From Pseudoscleropodium purum (taxonomy: Eukaryota > Streptophyta > Bryopsida > Hypnales > Brachytheciaceae): DNA of 64,000 bases. Shown piece by piece: positions 46,435 through 59,096 of the stretch. Where the stretch lies: assembly GCA_963969395.1 (NCBI GenBank), contig OZ017796.1, positions 994,501 to 1,058,500 on the forward strand. Direction: 5' to 3'. Under the pieces are notes generated by a model, which was not told the DNA's origin, made no database searches, and saw only the letters and a list, made by a program, of their open reading frames with translations. Position 1 is the first letter of the stretch, and each line of letters opens with the position of its first letter. The position numbers and the translations under genes are program-made.

Positions 46435-46959
46435 CTTAGTTTACTCATCAAAATTACTAGCTCAATTAATAAAACCAATTTAGAGATGGATAATCCGCAA
46501 TCTCTAAATACTAAGGTTGTTTTCAAGAAGGGCAGTAGTTTGTACACAATCAAGAAAAAAACCTTCTGTAAGAAAAAATAATACTAGTTTTGAAAAGGGT
46601 ATTCCGCAACTTCTAAGTACTTTGAAATTTCTCAAGTAGAAGGATAATCCACATTCAAACAAGAAAAAACAAGTTTTAGTATTAGTTTTTCTTTAATTGT
46701 AACAATAACAAGAACAAAAATTAACACAATGATCTTTGAACTAGACAAATGATATGTCTATTAGTTATAAGAAATTCAAGAACAAATTTTGCAAAGCAAA
46801 ATTTTAAGTCAATCTCGACAAATTGTTATAAACGACAAGAGAAACAAGCCAAGATGGTTTTCTAGAAATAAGATTGGTATTAGAATCAAGAAAGGTACAA
46901 GACTAGGGCTAAGATTAAGAACCAACACTCAAGAGATGTGTTGTCGAGACTAAAGACTA

Positions 46960-47175
46960 CTTCGGCCTCAACTTCTTATATACTACTATCTAAGAGGTTC
47001 TTCTAGAACTCTATAGAAGCTCCTGAACTTCTATAGAGGTTTCCAAAAGACTATGGAAGCTTCCAAAAGTCTATAAAAGACTATGGAAGCTTCTGAAACA
47101 CTATGGAAGCTTCTAAAATATTCTAGAAGTTTCCAAAAGACTATGGATATTTCTAAAAGATTATGGAAACTTCTA
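46960..47175 (-). repeat. possible U3 of a gypsy 5' LTR with AGAAGCTTCC repeats
   Basis: On the minus strand, seven or eight imperfect copies of a unit like AGAAGCTTCCATAGTCTTT lead into a TATATAAGAAG box. Tandem short repeats followed by a TATA box are typical of LTR U3. No matching 3' LTR was found, so the assignment is tentative. Confidence 0.35.
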
Positions 47176-47239
47176 AAAGATACTTGTGCTATCTACTATG
47201 TCTATGACATTATCATAGACAAAATATGCAATGAACCAT

Positions 47240-49470
47240 AAAGTTTACTTCATTTTTATAATATAAATTCCCCTTTTAATTAATAGTATCATAAACCATT
47301 GATTTGTTCTTCCTCTTCAATGTCTTTGTTTTCATTATGCTCTTCATTTTTCTCATCTTCATCATGAAGATCTTCAACATGCTCAATTGTATAAACAATG
47401 CATACAACCTCAATCACGTTTATAGAAAGGATATTATTCATATGCTTCTAAAAGTTCTTTTTCCTTCTAAGTACTTCTTGACAATGAATTTCCATTTTCC
47501 CTCCTTAAACCTAGATGTAGTCACAAACAATATCAAAGAAAATTTACTTCAAATAAAAACACCAAGCAAAAGGACAAGAAGAGAAAGTGAGTGTACAAAA
47601 TAAATAAAGACTATAGGTAGAAAAGGAGTGAACAAACATTGATTAGAAGAAGCATTGGTAGTGCCAATCACTAAGTTCCTTTGTGGTTTGAATATCTTTT
47701 TCAGATTTTTGTTTGAATGATTCTATTTACATTGTAAATGAACACCATCTCCTTCATTTTGACAACGATCATACCATTTTCATTTTTCTTGAATTTGAAC
47801 TTCATGATGGCATTATAAAAAATTTAGACCCAGCCAAATGGACTATTTGATTGCATGTAAATGTGTAAATACATAAATTAATTTTTAATTTTTAATAATA
47901 ATAGTAATAATAATAATAAAATATTTTATTATTTAGCCCATATGATCATAATGTATACCATGCAAGATTTGGGATTTAAAAAATAATTTTTAAAATTAAA
48001 ATTAAAATTTTTAAAAATAAAATCTTTTTATTTTTCTAAATTTATACAATTCCAGAGAATCAAACAACCAATTGTTAGGTCCAAATTTTCTATAGTGGCT
48101 TGCACAAAGTTTAAATTGTGTTGAAAAACATAAAGGTAGAACCACCCATACCCGATCATTTAAGCAATTAATGACACACAACAAGAAGTATAAAGGGGAT
48201 GCATATTTTTCCTTTGTAGAAAGATAAGGAATATAGGGTCTCCAATTTTTCTATAATTTTATTGTCAAAATTGAAATTATTATGTTTTTAGGAAGGCAAA
48301 AGTAGGTAGAACCCGTGGCCAAAGTTTAGAGTCTTGCAATTCCAATCACTCAAGAACTATATTCCGCTCACTAATTTGGGACATGTGTCATGACCTTATT
48401 GGTCTCAAGCTTGAAAAGGGAAAAACACACATTGAAAGCTTTGGTTGGAATTTGTTCCTACTTTGGTTGGAAATAAATGCATGCTACAAGTTGGGTACCG
48501 GAGCCCGGTTGGATATAGGTGGTTCTACCTTAGTCTTCCGTTGTGTCATTTGTCAAGTTGTCCAGACTCACATGTCTTCACTCCAAAAAGGCACCAAGTC
48601 TACCATAAAAAAATTGTAGCCTTGCATAAGTATCGATGATACTAAATGCATTTTTAAATGCAACAAGTTAAAACAATCATCCAAGTGTCATTTAGCTTCT
48701 TTTTTTTAACTTATCTCAGTGTTTCTTTCCAACAAGAGACTAAACCCATCTCATGAAATGGGACCATCAAGGTGAAAATATAATTTTGTGGGGTAAAAAG
48801 CCCCCTATTTTGTGTCATCTTAATCCTATTTTCTTCACACGCACATACGCACTAGCTAATTTGGAGGTGTATGTTTGCAAATATGAATTCAAAATTTACA
48901 AATTTTGTCATGTGCAAAAAATTAGAAAAATTTAGTATCCTCCCAGGGATAGAAATTTTGTGTTTTCACCTTATTGGGTCTACTTTGTAGGTTGAACTGA
49001 CCCCTCACTCATCCCTCCAAAGCCATTCTAAGGGTACATGTAAAAAAAAAAAAAAGACCCCCTATTTTATACCTAAAAAAACTATCCTTTACACCTCTTC
49101 TAGCTAATTTGGGGCCTCTAATTGCTAATACCACGGATTCAAAAATTACAAATTATATCGTGCATGGCAAATAAAAAATTCCAGCATTTTCCCTCAGTTC
49201 CCACCGACCCTTCCTAGGATGGGTTCAGCGTCCAGCCTCTTCCCATGTTGTATGGCCATAATCAAAGCATCCCTAAAAATAGAGTTTCTTTTTCGGAACA
49301 ATAACTGACACAAGTCTTCGCACTACTCGCTGACACAATTCTGAAGGGATGGACATTGACGGTATCAAACCTGTCAAAGAGTGCTGTGACGAGGAGTTGT
49401 GGGTTTGTTTTGTTTTTTATGAGTTGTATGATAGAAAAGAAAAAAAATTCGCTGAGATCTTTGTCGTAAA
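47240..49470. other. AT-rich repeat DNA, no gene
   Basis: 48215-48470 is a diverged copy of 22985-23290. ATA/AAT-rich low-complexity stretches lie near 47900-48020. Open frames at 47304-47603 and 48383-48619 lack domain features. Around 49346 a short coding-like frame begins MDIDGIKPVKECCDEELWV but stops soon after, so I cannot support a gene. Confidence 0.45.
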
Positions 49471-49474
49471 CTTA

Positions 49475-49631
49475 AGGTAACTCTGCCTATGACACTCCAA
49501 ATGGGAGCCAGCCCATCAGAGGCAAAATTGTACTAATGGTGTACATTCTAGTTCTTGAAATGTGCATCATTAGAAATTTTATGCCTGTGATGGACTGGCT
49601 CCCATTTGGACTGTCATAGGCAGAGTTACCT
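49475..49631. mobile_element. 157-bp miniature hairpin element (Stowaway-like) or MIRNA-like foldback
   Basis: Near-perfect inverted repeat: AGGTAACTCTGCCTATGACA at the left end is mirrored at the right end, with arms of about 70 nt pairing throughout except for scattered mismatches and a short loop. Flanking TA on both sides (49473-49474 and 49632-49633) fits the TA target duplication of Tc1/mariner-type MITEs. A transcript would fold into a single stem like a plant miRNA precursor. Confidence 0.75.
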
Positions 49632-49841
49632 TAGGTTCAATGTAAGCTCACTGTTTCCCTAATCTATGGGAAATGTCCAGTTCTTTAAAAAAATAAAAAA
49701 TAAAAAAACTGTGAAAGAGTGCGAATTTTCGCCCCCCAGAAAGACCCTGCCTGAAAATGAATTGTTCAATTTTAATATAGCTGAGCTCCACCAAGCCTCC
49801 GTCCAACGCTCCAGGACCTCTGGAGATTCCGTCAAGGGTTG

Positions 49842-49861
49842 ACGTAACGTAACGTAACGTA
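49842..49861. repeat. four tandem ACGTA pentamers
   Basis: Exact (ACGTA)4, which places four ACGT bZIP cores at 5-bp spacing just upstream of a plus-strand open frame at 49915. Confidence 0.8.
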
Positions 49862-49914
49862 CTTTTTCCGTCTGTCTGTCTGCTGCCAATGCCATAGCAC
49901 TCACCGACCAGACA

Positions 49915-50274
49915 GTGTTGGGCTGCTTAATTTATTCAGGCAGTAGGAGCATTCTGCAAAGGGATTGGAGGATTGGGGTCAATGGACTGCAGCTGGAGTG
50001 CTGGGCAGCTAGCAAACTGGCTGGAATTCTAAGTGAGGTAGACAAGCCTGTTACCATCTTCATTTGCAATCCGAATATCTTATCTTGGGGCCAACCCCAA
50101 GAGGGGCACATATTTTCCAGAAATGTGTGTGCTAGTTCTGCAAACCAAATCCAAGCGGAATGTAAATTTGCTAGTGAAAATTATAACTTCTGTGAATTTT
50201 TGAAGAGATCTACCTTGAAATTAAGACATATTAACTGCTCATGGAGTGGAGCCCATAGAATGAATGTCCTTTAA
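49915..50274 (+). CDS. uncertain 119-codon reading frame
   Basis: The frame starts MLGCLIYSGSRSILQRDW and includes LQLECWAASKLAGILSEVDK. It has more even codon use than its surroundings and follows the ACGTA cluster. No domain is recognised, and the second half becomes AT-rich. It could be the remnant of an exon or chance. Confidence 0.2.
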   Translation: MLGCLIYSGSRSILQRDWRIGVNGLQLECWAASKLAGILSEVDKPVTIFICNPNILSWGQPQEGHIFSRNVCASSANQIQAECKFASENYNFCEFLKRSTLKLRHINCSWSGAHRMNVL

Positions 50275-50279
50275 TCAAT

Positions 50280-53200
50280 TCATGACCACTTTTTCTATGT
50301 ATCCAATGATATTTAAGTACTTATCATTAAAATATTTGGCACCCTTCTGGAAAATATGTTTTAATTTTGTCAAAAAATGGAAGTGTCTTGGGATGACATT
50401 ATGGCCAAAAGTAGGATAACAAAATTGGTGACAAGTATTTTGAAGCAATTTTGAACCTCTTAATCACTAAAGTTCCATGACTATGTTTTCATCATAAATG
50501 CTCAAAAACTGCCATTTGTAATGCAAATACCAAATTTTTGAAAAAGAACTTTATTTGACATATGTAACCATAGGATTTTATAGTATGTTGACTTGAAAAC
50601 ATGTGGTAAAAATTTCAAAAAATTCCATTGTGTCGACTACAAGAGATAAGCTTTCAAATTCATTGAAATCATTTTTTTGTATCCCTACGAAAAACAAGGT
50701 AGTTGCACTTCACAAACTTACTTTTCTATGATAAAAGGTCCAAAATTGTGGTGCTTCTATGGAATATTTTTCCTACACAAATTGACTACATGCTTGAAAA
50801 TTTTCAAATTGTTTGCAATTGTACAACATATAGAAAAAAATAGTGAGTAGATAGTAGTAGAGAATGATTCAAAATATTAAATTGTTAAGAATTTAATTAT
50901 GGAATTGAAAAACTCCAATCTCAATGGGTGCAATGTTGTAATAAACAATCTACATCTTAAGATTTTTTTTCCAAATTTTTTTTTAAATTGAGTAAGATGA
51001 AGGACTTCAAAGTTATTTTAGAGTTGAAAATTCTTAATTGCCCCCAAACAAAAAAAATCCTTGTGACTTTTGACTCACTGATTGAAATGGAATGATTCAA
51101 AGCTTTAGATGTGTACATAGCTTCAAGAAAACCAATTTCAAATTTTTGTTTTTGAAAAAAGTCATTTTCTCTTATTTGCCTAAATTGTCCATTTACATAA
51201 AAAGTAACATATTAGGCTATTACTTTTGACTCATGTTTCCAAATGTCATAAAATCTAGAACATATAAAAGATATCCTTTGTCCTCACCTTCAATTAAAAT
51301 TTGGGCCAAAAATATAGAAATTTCTAGTCACACGTACCTACCCAAAAATTCTATATAGCCAAAAAACATAATTTGGTTCTTTAGAGGTTAAATATAAAAT
51401 TATTTTTTTCATTTATGAAAACCAAAGGACATAATAATAATCAAGACGACCATCTCCAATAACTTTTGAAGAGTTGAACCTTCAAAAGTTAAAGCAAATG
51501 ACAACTTCGTCACCCTAATATGACAAAAAAAAATAGGACCATTCTTTCTCACAATCACCATAGTTAATTTTTGAATACACTGTATGAGCTTCTATTTAGA
51601 ATGCCATATCTGTCTCCATAGCAATGTCATTGGAGATGGTTGAATGTGATGAACTTCATACTAAACTAGTGTGCCATATGCCATTGCCACAACCAAAATC
51701 AAAGTAAAGTAATTTTTTTATTTTTTAAATCCATTAAAACTTTGAAATTCAATGATTTTCACACTTTGAAATTCAATAATTCAAGTTTCTAATAAAAAAA
51801 AATCTATAACTTCTACACCGTATGCCCAAACACCATGAAATCCATATGAAGATATAGAAAGTCTTTCCTCTAAAAGAGTGCAAAGACTTTGTTTCGTTCT
51901 ATTTGGACATTCAATACAAAAGTTATGAATTTTTCAAAATAAAGGATTTTTTTTTTTTAATTACAAAAACTTTTAAATTCAATAACTTTTGCACTGTATG
52001 TCAAAATGCCACAAAACAAATTTGTGCACCCCTTTGAGCAAAGAGCTTTCGAGCGATACTAAAAACATCGTCAGATGCCTCTTGGTTTGTTAGATCTTAG
52101 CATATCAAACAAAACAAACAACCTAGTTTAAAGATATTGATTGAAGGAATGAAACATACTTCACAATAAAATCATTCATTAAAAATTGGTGATGTCCACA
52201 TAGTATTCAAAATACCTATTCTAAATTAAACTTATATTATCTCCCCAATTGAGATAGTTGCACCATTAATATTGAATTAATTATTGCATATTTCATTATC
52301 TTTGCCTATAATTGTTGATCTTCTACTAACAAAATAGTCCCTATTTAAGATTGTCAAAGGTTCTTTGTTAGCGAATGTTGTCATGAACCACTTCTTACAG
52401 ATCGTTTTTCACTCTCTTTTAATAGCCCTTTTTTTTTATATGAAACCCACTAGGCTCAACCTCTTCAAATAACACATTGTATATTTATTCCATTACTTCA
52501 CATGATGAATTTCAAAATACATATATATTTTTGTATATATATTTTACAGTATAAAATTCTTAAACATATTACTATCCATCTTGTAAAGGATATTTTAATA
52601 ATTAACCCCACTTAAAGGCATAAGGTCATTTTTCTGTCAAAAATCACTTAAAAATGATACTTCTATTGTGTTCATCCAAGAATCTCAATATAGAATGTTG
52701 TACTTGACTTGTACGAAATCATGTGGTAAAAATTTCATGAAGTTTGACCATACAAATTGAGAGCTATTAGCATTCAAAGTTGGAAAAAAAAAATTTGAAT
52801 ATTGGTTTATAATTTCAAATGACTAGACCACCATTTGTCAAAAAAATTTGCACTATGGAATTTGAATTCTTTAAAATTGTGTTGAGAAATTGAGTTGAAA
52901 GTCCAAAAAACTTTCAAACAAAACCTATTTGATTTTAAACAATTTTTTTTTGATAAATTATAAAAATTGCATTAAAAAATGAGTCCTATAAGTTATTTTT
53001 TCATGAAGATGCTTAGATTGCCTAAAAAATAAGATTAATATTGTTCATAACTTTCACATTACTAATCCAAATGGAATTAATCAAAGTTGCATGTGTAGGA
53101 AAATATGGTCTATAAGAAAAAAATTTAAAATTTAATTTCAAGTTTTTGTGGATTTCTTTTTCTACTTGACAATGTAAAAATTATGTTTCAGATGGCATAA

Positions 53201-55700
53201 CTTTTGCTCCTAGGCACTGATTGAAATAAAAATTACATTTTTATGAAGCCAAAAGTTTTTCAAACTTATTAAAAAGTTTCACTAAAAATTGAGGTTATAG
53301 AAACCTCCCCCAAATCCATTTTGTGTCTTGAGGGGACAATGGTCTTCTAGGGCCTAAATTTTTTTGTAATGAATACATTCAAATTTCTACAATCTCAGTC
53401 ATTCTTTCTTAGCTACTTAATTCTTTCATCATCTTTTGTACTATGCTCTCCATCATTCTCTACATAAGTGTATCATTGTATGTAAGATATGCTTTCCAAA
53501 AGATGATCCACTTCTACATGTCAAGTTATAAACATATGTCAACCTTAGTGCATGTCTTTTTTTTCTTCTAATAAAAACCAATATCATTACTTAAAGTAAG
53601 ACATGAATATCATAAATGGATAATTTAAGCATTTGAACTTGTAGAATATAAGAAATTTGTTGAGAAGTTGAATTCAATGTGTGCAAAAATAAAGATAAAG
53701 AAGAGTACAAAAAAAAAAAAAATTCTTTAGGAATGAATATTTTAGATAGTTAATATAAATGTAGATTTTTCATCTGGACCCATTCCTATCTCATAACTTC
53801 ACCTAAAATAGATACCTTTAGAACTAGTTCCTAATCAAGTGTGAGCCAATCAAGACATCAAGTATAAGCAAATAAAAAAAATTACAATCAATTATAGAGC
53901 CAACTATTGCTCGAACTTTTGTTCAAACTATCCTTTGCTTTAGAACATCCTATTGTACCACTAGAAGGGTCTCTTTGTTTATGTTGTTCTTTAATTAGTC
54001 TAAATGTAATCTTCTAAATCAATCATTTACTCTTAAATGGTTAAATAGAACCTTATATAGGATATTATATTTGACTATGAAAATACGAATTACGTACATA
54101 GTACCTCCTCTCTTCCAAAATGATCTTTTTATTGAACAAAATTTTGTAGATTAAGGTTGAAAATAGTATTGTTAAAAATCATTTTGTGTTCTAAATAGAA
54201 TTAGGTGCACTCCTAGCATTCTAAAAACTTTGAGATTTGGAACCTTTTTCATAGTGTAGTTTGGGAGTATTGAAAGTGGAATTTGGTAGGTATTTCCAAG
54301 GATCACCGGTGGGTACTTAATCGTTGAGTATAAGGTCAATATTTTGTGGGCACTTAATATAGGCTCCAAACCATATGTGAACTTATATTCCGCCTTCCAA
54401 AGCTTCATCTCCTTCATCAAGCAACACTCAAAAAGATGCAAAAAAATAACAACAAAGAGTGTTGATTAATTCTATTTGTCATTGCATTTGCCTTTCAATT
54501 GATGATTGCATGGACAAAAGGGGAACTACTACTTGGAGTTTTTTATTTGTCCTAGATAGTAATTAAAAGCTAAATTTGATCAAATTGCAATATTGTAAAG
54601 GGTAGCAAGAAGATCAATTTGGGACAAAGGGAGTAGAATATAGCAAGGTGTTTACCATTGAATTGATAATCCAACAATTAACATCAATCTTCCATTTTGA
54701 TTTGATTTTAACATTTTTAACCTTATCAAGCTTAGATCCAACAATACAACACCATATAAGTAGAATGTGTAACAATTTTTTTAGTTTCTCTTAGATATAG
54801 GAGGAGCTATAATGATTCAAATTGGGAGTACCATGCATTGGAAGGTCTAGTTCAATATAAAGACAAACTATTGTCACTTCTATATACTTCAATTTATACA
54901 CCTTTTGCTTAGTTGAATACAAAAAAAAGAAACCATGTTATGACTACAATTTAGTTTCATTCCAAACCTTGAAAGATTAATTTTTTGGAATAATATGATG
55001 TACACAATCAAGACATGAGTGCGTGAGAGCCTATTCTAGTAGAATGTCTCTAAGTTGGCACTCTACAAGCTAATACACCTAGCTCTTTAATATTAGAAAA
55101 TTTTCAAGGCTACGAGAAGATCATGAGTTCTTGAATTGTAAGAATTTTAGGAACTCTACTACATAGGTAGATTGAAAGACTGCCATGTTAGATAGTTATA
55201 TTTAATTAATTTTAAAATATTAAAAAAATACTAATTTTAAAATATTATTTAAAAAATTGAATTTTTTAAATAATATTTAATTCTAACTAGTAGTGGTTGA
55301 TTCATAGCATGGAAAATGGGCTTGAAACAATCTCTTAGAGCCCTCAAATCTCCCTTAATGAGTAATAGGGCCAAGTGGTCTTGACTTTGGAAATAAAATA
55401 AATGATAGCACTAAATGAAAGTTGAACAAGAAAATTGTAGCAAAGTTGAATGCCTAAATCCTATCAAGAAAAGGTAAAATATTTTTTTGAATATTAAGTT
55501 TTTTGGCTATGATGTGCATTGTCCTTTACCTAAAGATGTGGCACATGTACCATTGTAGCAACTTATTGTATAATGTAGACCCTTTCTTACTCAATGAACC
55601 TTTCTAAAGTAATGATGTCAAGCGGTCCTAGCCCTGCCACATTAGAGAGGTTAAAAATAACTTATGTTTTATGAAAGTAACTTTGCTCATAACTTGTAAT
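50280..55700. other. AT-rich repeat DNA, no gene
   Basis: Decayed dispersed repeats. One phrase (ATGTGGTAAAAATTTCA followed by a GTTTGACCA- or ATTCCATTGTG-type tail) recurs near 50600 and 52715, and 51720-51850 resembles 51950-52030. The open frame at 54172-54441 (minus) shows nothing recognisable. A perfect short palindrome at 55240-55278 is described separately. Confidence 0.5.
55240..55278. repeat. perfect AT palindrome (19-bp arms, 1-nt spacer)
   Basis: AAATATTATTTAAAAAATT, one G, then its exact reverse complement. Potential cruciform. It may be the core of an AT-rich MITE, since the surrounding 80 bp is also partly self-complementary. Confidence 0.8.
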
Positions 55701-56486
55701 TAGTGACGGTAAATCAGAACACAAATCAGAACACAAATCAGATCAGGCCATGAGGCCATCGTCACCTTTGAGAAGAGTGAAGCACAAAGTCAATTCTCTG
55801 GCATATGCTGCTGAGAGTGGTGCCATAATTTCAAATCCCTTTTGAGAATTAACGAAGAGAAACATAGATTCTAACGTAGAAGTGGGTTGAGAAGAAGCTT
55901 GTAAACCAGATCTGTCCTCTCACCTTTTGGCTGCGCACTTGTTGTCTCAACATCGCACTCGGTGCTGCCACTTGTTGCCTTGTCCACCCTTCCAGGCCAG
56001 GTGGTTGCTCTCCCAGGCTCTCGGCCTAGATAGAGTCCAGGTCAGCCATGCCAGGACTCAGTGTCCGATGCTTCCTTCTAAGTTAAAGTAAAAAAATTGG
56101 ATGCTTTCTCTCACGTATTGGGTCGATCTCGGACGCGTCGATCTGTGTGAGAATAGGTCCAACTGACGGAGCTAGTTCTAAGATACACACGGCGATTTGA
56201 TTTGGGACATGGGAGGGTATTATTGCAGTAGGTACTTCAATTTAGGTGCCCGAGTCTCTGCCAATCCACCACCTGTCCTCCAGCTTCGTCTCTTGGCTCT
56301 CCACATAAGTGCTTCGCATTCAAACCATTGTTCACACCTTGTTTTCGTCCCCGCATCGATCCGATCTCTTTCCAACCAACATTGTTTCGATCTTGTGTTT
56401 CACGTTCTCAGAGTGCCGTCCTCGAGATCGGTTTAGATCGATTAGAAGGCTTGCAGCTTGTAGCTTGAGCATACTAGATTGCAGAT
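55700..56486 (+). promoter_or_regulatory. upstream region of the LURP-one-related gene
   Basis: Sequence turns CpG-containing and less AT-rich about 800 bp before the ATG at 56487, marking the promoter and 5'UTR. Open frames at 56197-56545 on this strand probably lie in the leader. I did not find a convincing TATA box. Confidence 0.4.
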
Positions 56487-59096
56487 ATGGCGTACAATCA
56501 GGGAGTGGGAGGAGGCTATCCGCCCAACACCAACAACCCAGGTAACCAATTCCTTCACAGAGTACACAGATATTGAAGGCTAGGTGGTAATCTAGCTATT
56601 CAGAAGTGGATACACTGTTACGGGCATCGAGAGGGAGAGAGAGGGAGAGAGAGGAGAGAGAGATTGTTGTTCATGCAATTACACCATGTCTGCTTTGTAG
56701 ACAAGGTTACGATTCTGCAATGGCACAGATTACACATTTTGGACTGAATGGTAAACCATTAATCTCCCTAGCTATGGCACATGTAAGAGAGGGGTCACTG
56801 TTTCTGGCATCAAGGGAGATCGATGTGGTTGCAATCAAACCATGTCTGATTTGTAGACGAGGTAACGATGTTCTGCAATGGCACAAATCATACTCAGATT
56901 GAATGCTAGCTACCAATTTACCCAGCTATGGCACATGTAAATAGAGGGTTCACTGTTAGTAGTTAGTACTGGGATCGAGAGAGATTAGTGTTGATGCAAT
57001 CAAACCATGTCTGCTTTGTGGGCAATTTTGTAAGGAAAGCGCTACCCATTGCTTTTTGGCTGCAATTGCTTACGAATGTGATGAAACTCTGTGTGTGTGT
57101 GTGTATGCAGGCTTGCACCCCACTTCGACGCCCGGCATGCACCCCACGGGTACGGGCATGCACTCCATGGGCGCGAACACCACAGGCCCGAACACCACGG
57201 GCATGCACTCCACGGGCGTGGGCGGGGGAGACTACGTCCAGCCGCCTCAGAACATCGGGCAAGCCACGGGTCTGACGCCCGGCGCCGGTACCGGGGCCGG
57301 GATGAGCCAGCAGCACACTCCGGTAGTGGGGCAGCAATACGTGGCGCAGACGGTGCGTAGCTACGCCGTGTCGAAGAAGAAGATGTCCGTGAGCAAGGGC
57401 GACTGGACAATCACCGACCAAGTCGGAAACAACCACTACAAAGTGGACGGACGCATAGCCAGCATGAAAGACAAGCGCTTCTTGCGGGACGCTTCGGGCA
57501 ACAAAATCCTCACCATGAAGAAGAAGGTACTCATTCAACATTCATCCTTCCATCGGGGATTAGTAATTCACCACCCTCGCTTCCATCCACCCTTCTAATC
57601 CTTGGCTGCACCTCCTTGATTCTCTGAGGTTCCTCACACGATGCTGGATGAGGAATGGGGGAAACCAGGGAGAAATCGGCTTGTAGAGAAAATCAGTGGC
57701 ACTAATAATAATTTTCTCCGTTGGGGAATAATGTGAACCGTATGGCAGTATGGGAACCTGAGATAATCGCCCTGTGATGCTGGAGATCTTGCCAAGGTGT
57801 GGGCACCCGGAATCGCTACTTAAATGAATGAAATCTGAACGCCGTGGTGTCCCTTTTTTGGTAAGGGTATCGTTTTTCGTGTCCAAATTAGGATCAGGCT
57901 AGTCCAGCGAATGTTAATAATCTCCTTTGGTATATGAATGCTACTCCTATTCAGTGTTTAGTAAACAAAGATTTGCATAGGCCAACACGCTAGTGTCGAA
58001 TCAAAAATTGGAAATGTTATGCTAGATTGGCTCATAGCTGATGATTCCGCTTATGATGGTGATCTAAGATACGTGTATAATAAATTCGGAACCGCATTCT
58101 TAACGACTTAGTTAGGAACGCCACACATAACTTATTAGGATCATAGTTGCTGCCCGGGGCTCGGGAGTGATCCTGTGGTTACGGATATTCTTGAAGTCAA
58201 TTTGTGTCCTTCCTGTGCTGCAGTTGATTACGATGCACGACACTTGGGAGATTCTGGCGGGCGATAGCAACCACGTCTTGGCGACGTGTAAGAAATCCTC
58301 GCTGGTGCAGTTCAAAACGGCCATGGACGTCATGCTGACCTCCAGCACCACGGGCAAGCACACACCCGATTACCAAGTGAAGGGCGACTTCTTCGACCGC
58401 AACATCACCGTCTTCCGCGGCGCTGAACAAGCGGCCTTGGTAACTCCCTTGAAACACTTTCCCTTCCTTCACTGCTACAGATTGATGCGCACTAGTTTAG
58501 GACTCGATGATCTGTTGTGCTGTGGACCCATCTCTTTGGACATTGTGAATACACATAACAGAAGCATAGTTGTCCCCATTAGGCAGTGCAATTAGAGAGA
58601 GTTGAGTGCAGCTCTTTCATGTCATGGTCCACATGGCGAAAACGCATGTAATTGCATGACGTTTTGTAACATTGTGATAGTTTACTGTTGCATATGAAGA
58701 CGTCCTTGGGATTGGAGGAGTTAAGAAAAATGGTCTAGATCCTTTTCATCGAACGCTTTATCACCACATTTGTGTTCCAACTTCTTATGACATGATAGTG
58801 AGTGTAGTGTGAATTTCGAATGGGGTACATTTGTTCCGTAAGGTCTGGTAACAGAATAAAAGATAAAAAATTAGAAGAAGTGATGTAAACGAGATTGTGT
58901 GCTAAATTGTCTGGTTTTTTAATTTTTGTGTGGATTATGTTTTCAGGTAACACGGCAGATCACCTTCACGACGGCGATCCTGGATAAGGACACATTTGGG
59001 GTGACGATTTTCCCTGGTGTGGACGAAGCTATAGTGTTTGCACTCATTATCATCATGGACGAAGTGTTCTTGCACGATAACTCTGACTCCGACTAA
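56487..59096 (+). CDS. LURP-one-related protein (LOR/tubby-like fold), four exons, 278 aa
   Basis: Exons 56487-56541, 57111-57526, 58224-58439 and 58947-59096; all introns are GT-AG and the joined frame is open to TAA. Residues 1-90 are a disordered Gly/Pro/Met/His tract with repeats such as GMHPTGTGMHSMG and TTGMHSTG. From about 95 comes the LOR domain: DWTITDQVGNNHYKVDGRI, KDKRFLRDASGNKILTM, LITMHDTWEILAGD, a variable loop, DYQVKGDFFDRNITVF, and a C-terminal hydrophobic helix VDEAIVFALIIIMDEVFL, which in this fold threads the beta-barrel. Family members are cytosolic or membrane-associated and include Arabidopsis LURP1 of oomycete defence; most have no known reaction. Codons are much more GC-rich than the flanks. 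It appears intact and is the clearest living gene in the window; the exact role here is unknown. Confidence 0.92.
56605..57040. repeat. three imperfect ~155-185-bp tandem repeats in intron 1
   Basis: Intron 1 of the LOR gene holds three diverged copies of a unit containing CACTGTT...GGCATC(G/A)AG, GCAAT(T/C)A(A/C)ACCATGTCTG, and CAATGGCACA...; the CACTGTT starts are at 56613, 56796 and 56951. The first copy has an expanded GAGAGG run. Confidence 0.75.
56628..56662. repeat. GAGA-type microsatellite in LOR intron 1
   Basis: Purine-only GAGAGG/GAGA run inside the first copy of the intronic repeat. GAGA tracts can bind BPC factors in plants; no further evidence. Confidence 0.8.
57091..57105. repeat. 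GT dinucleotide run before exon 2 of the LOR gene
   Basis: Seven GT units directly 5' of the ATGCAG acceptor at 57105-57110. Length variation here could affect recognition of the splice acceptor, whose pyrimidine tract it replaces. Confidence 0.75.

Noticed and set aside
56963..57541. 192-codon minus-strand and 122-codon minus-strand frames over LOR exon 2
   Set aside because: Antisense shadows of the GC-rich exon; the plus-strand frame joins to three further exons with a clear LOR domain.
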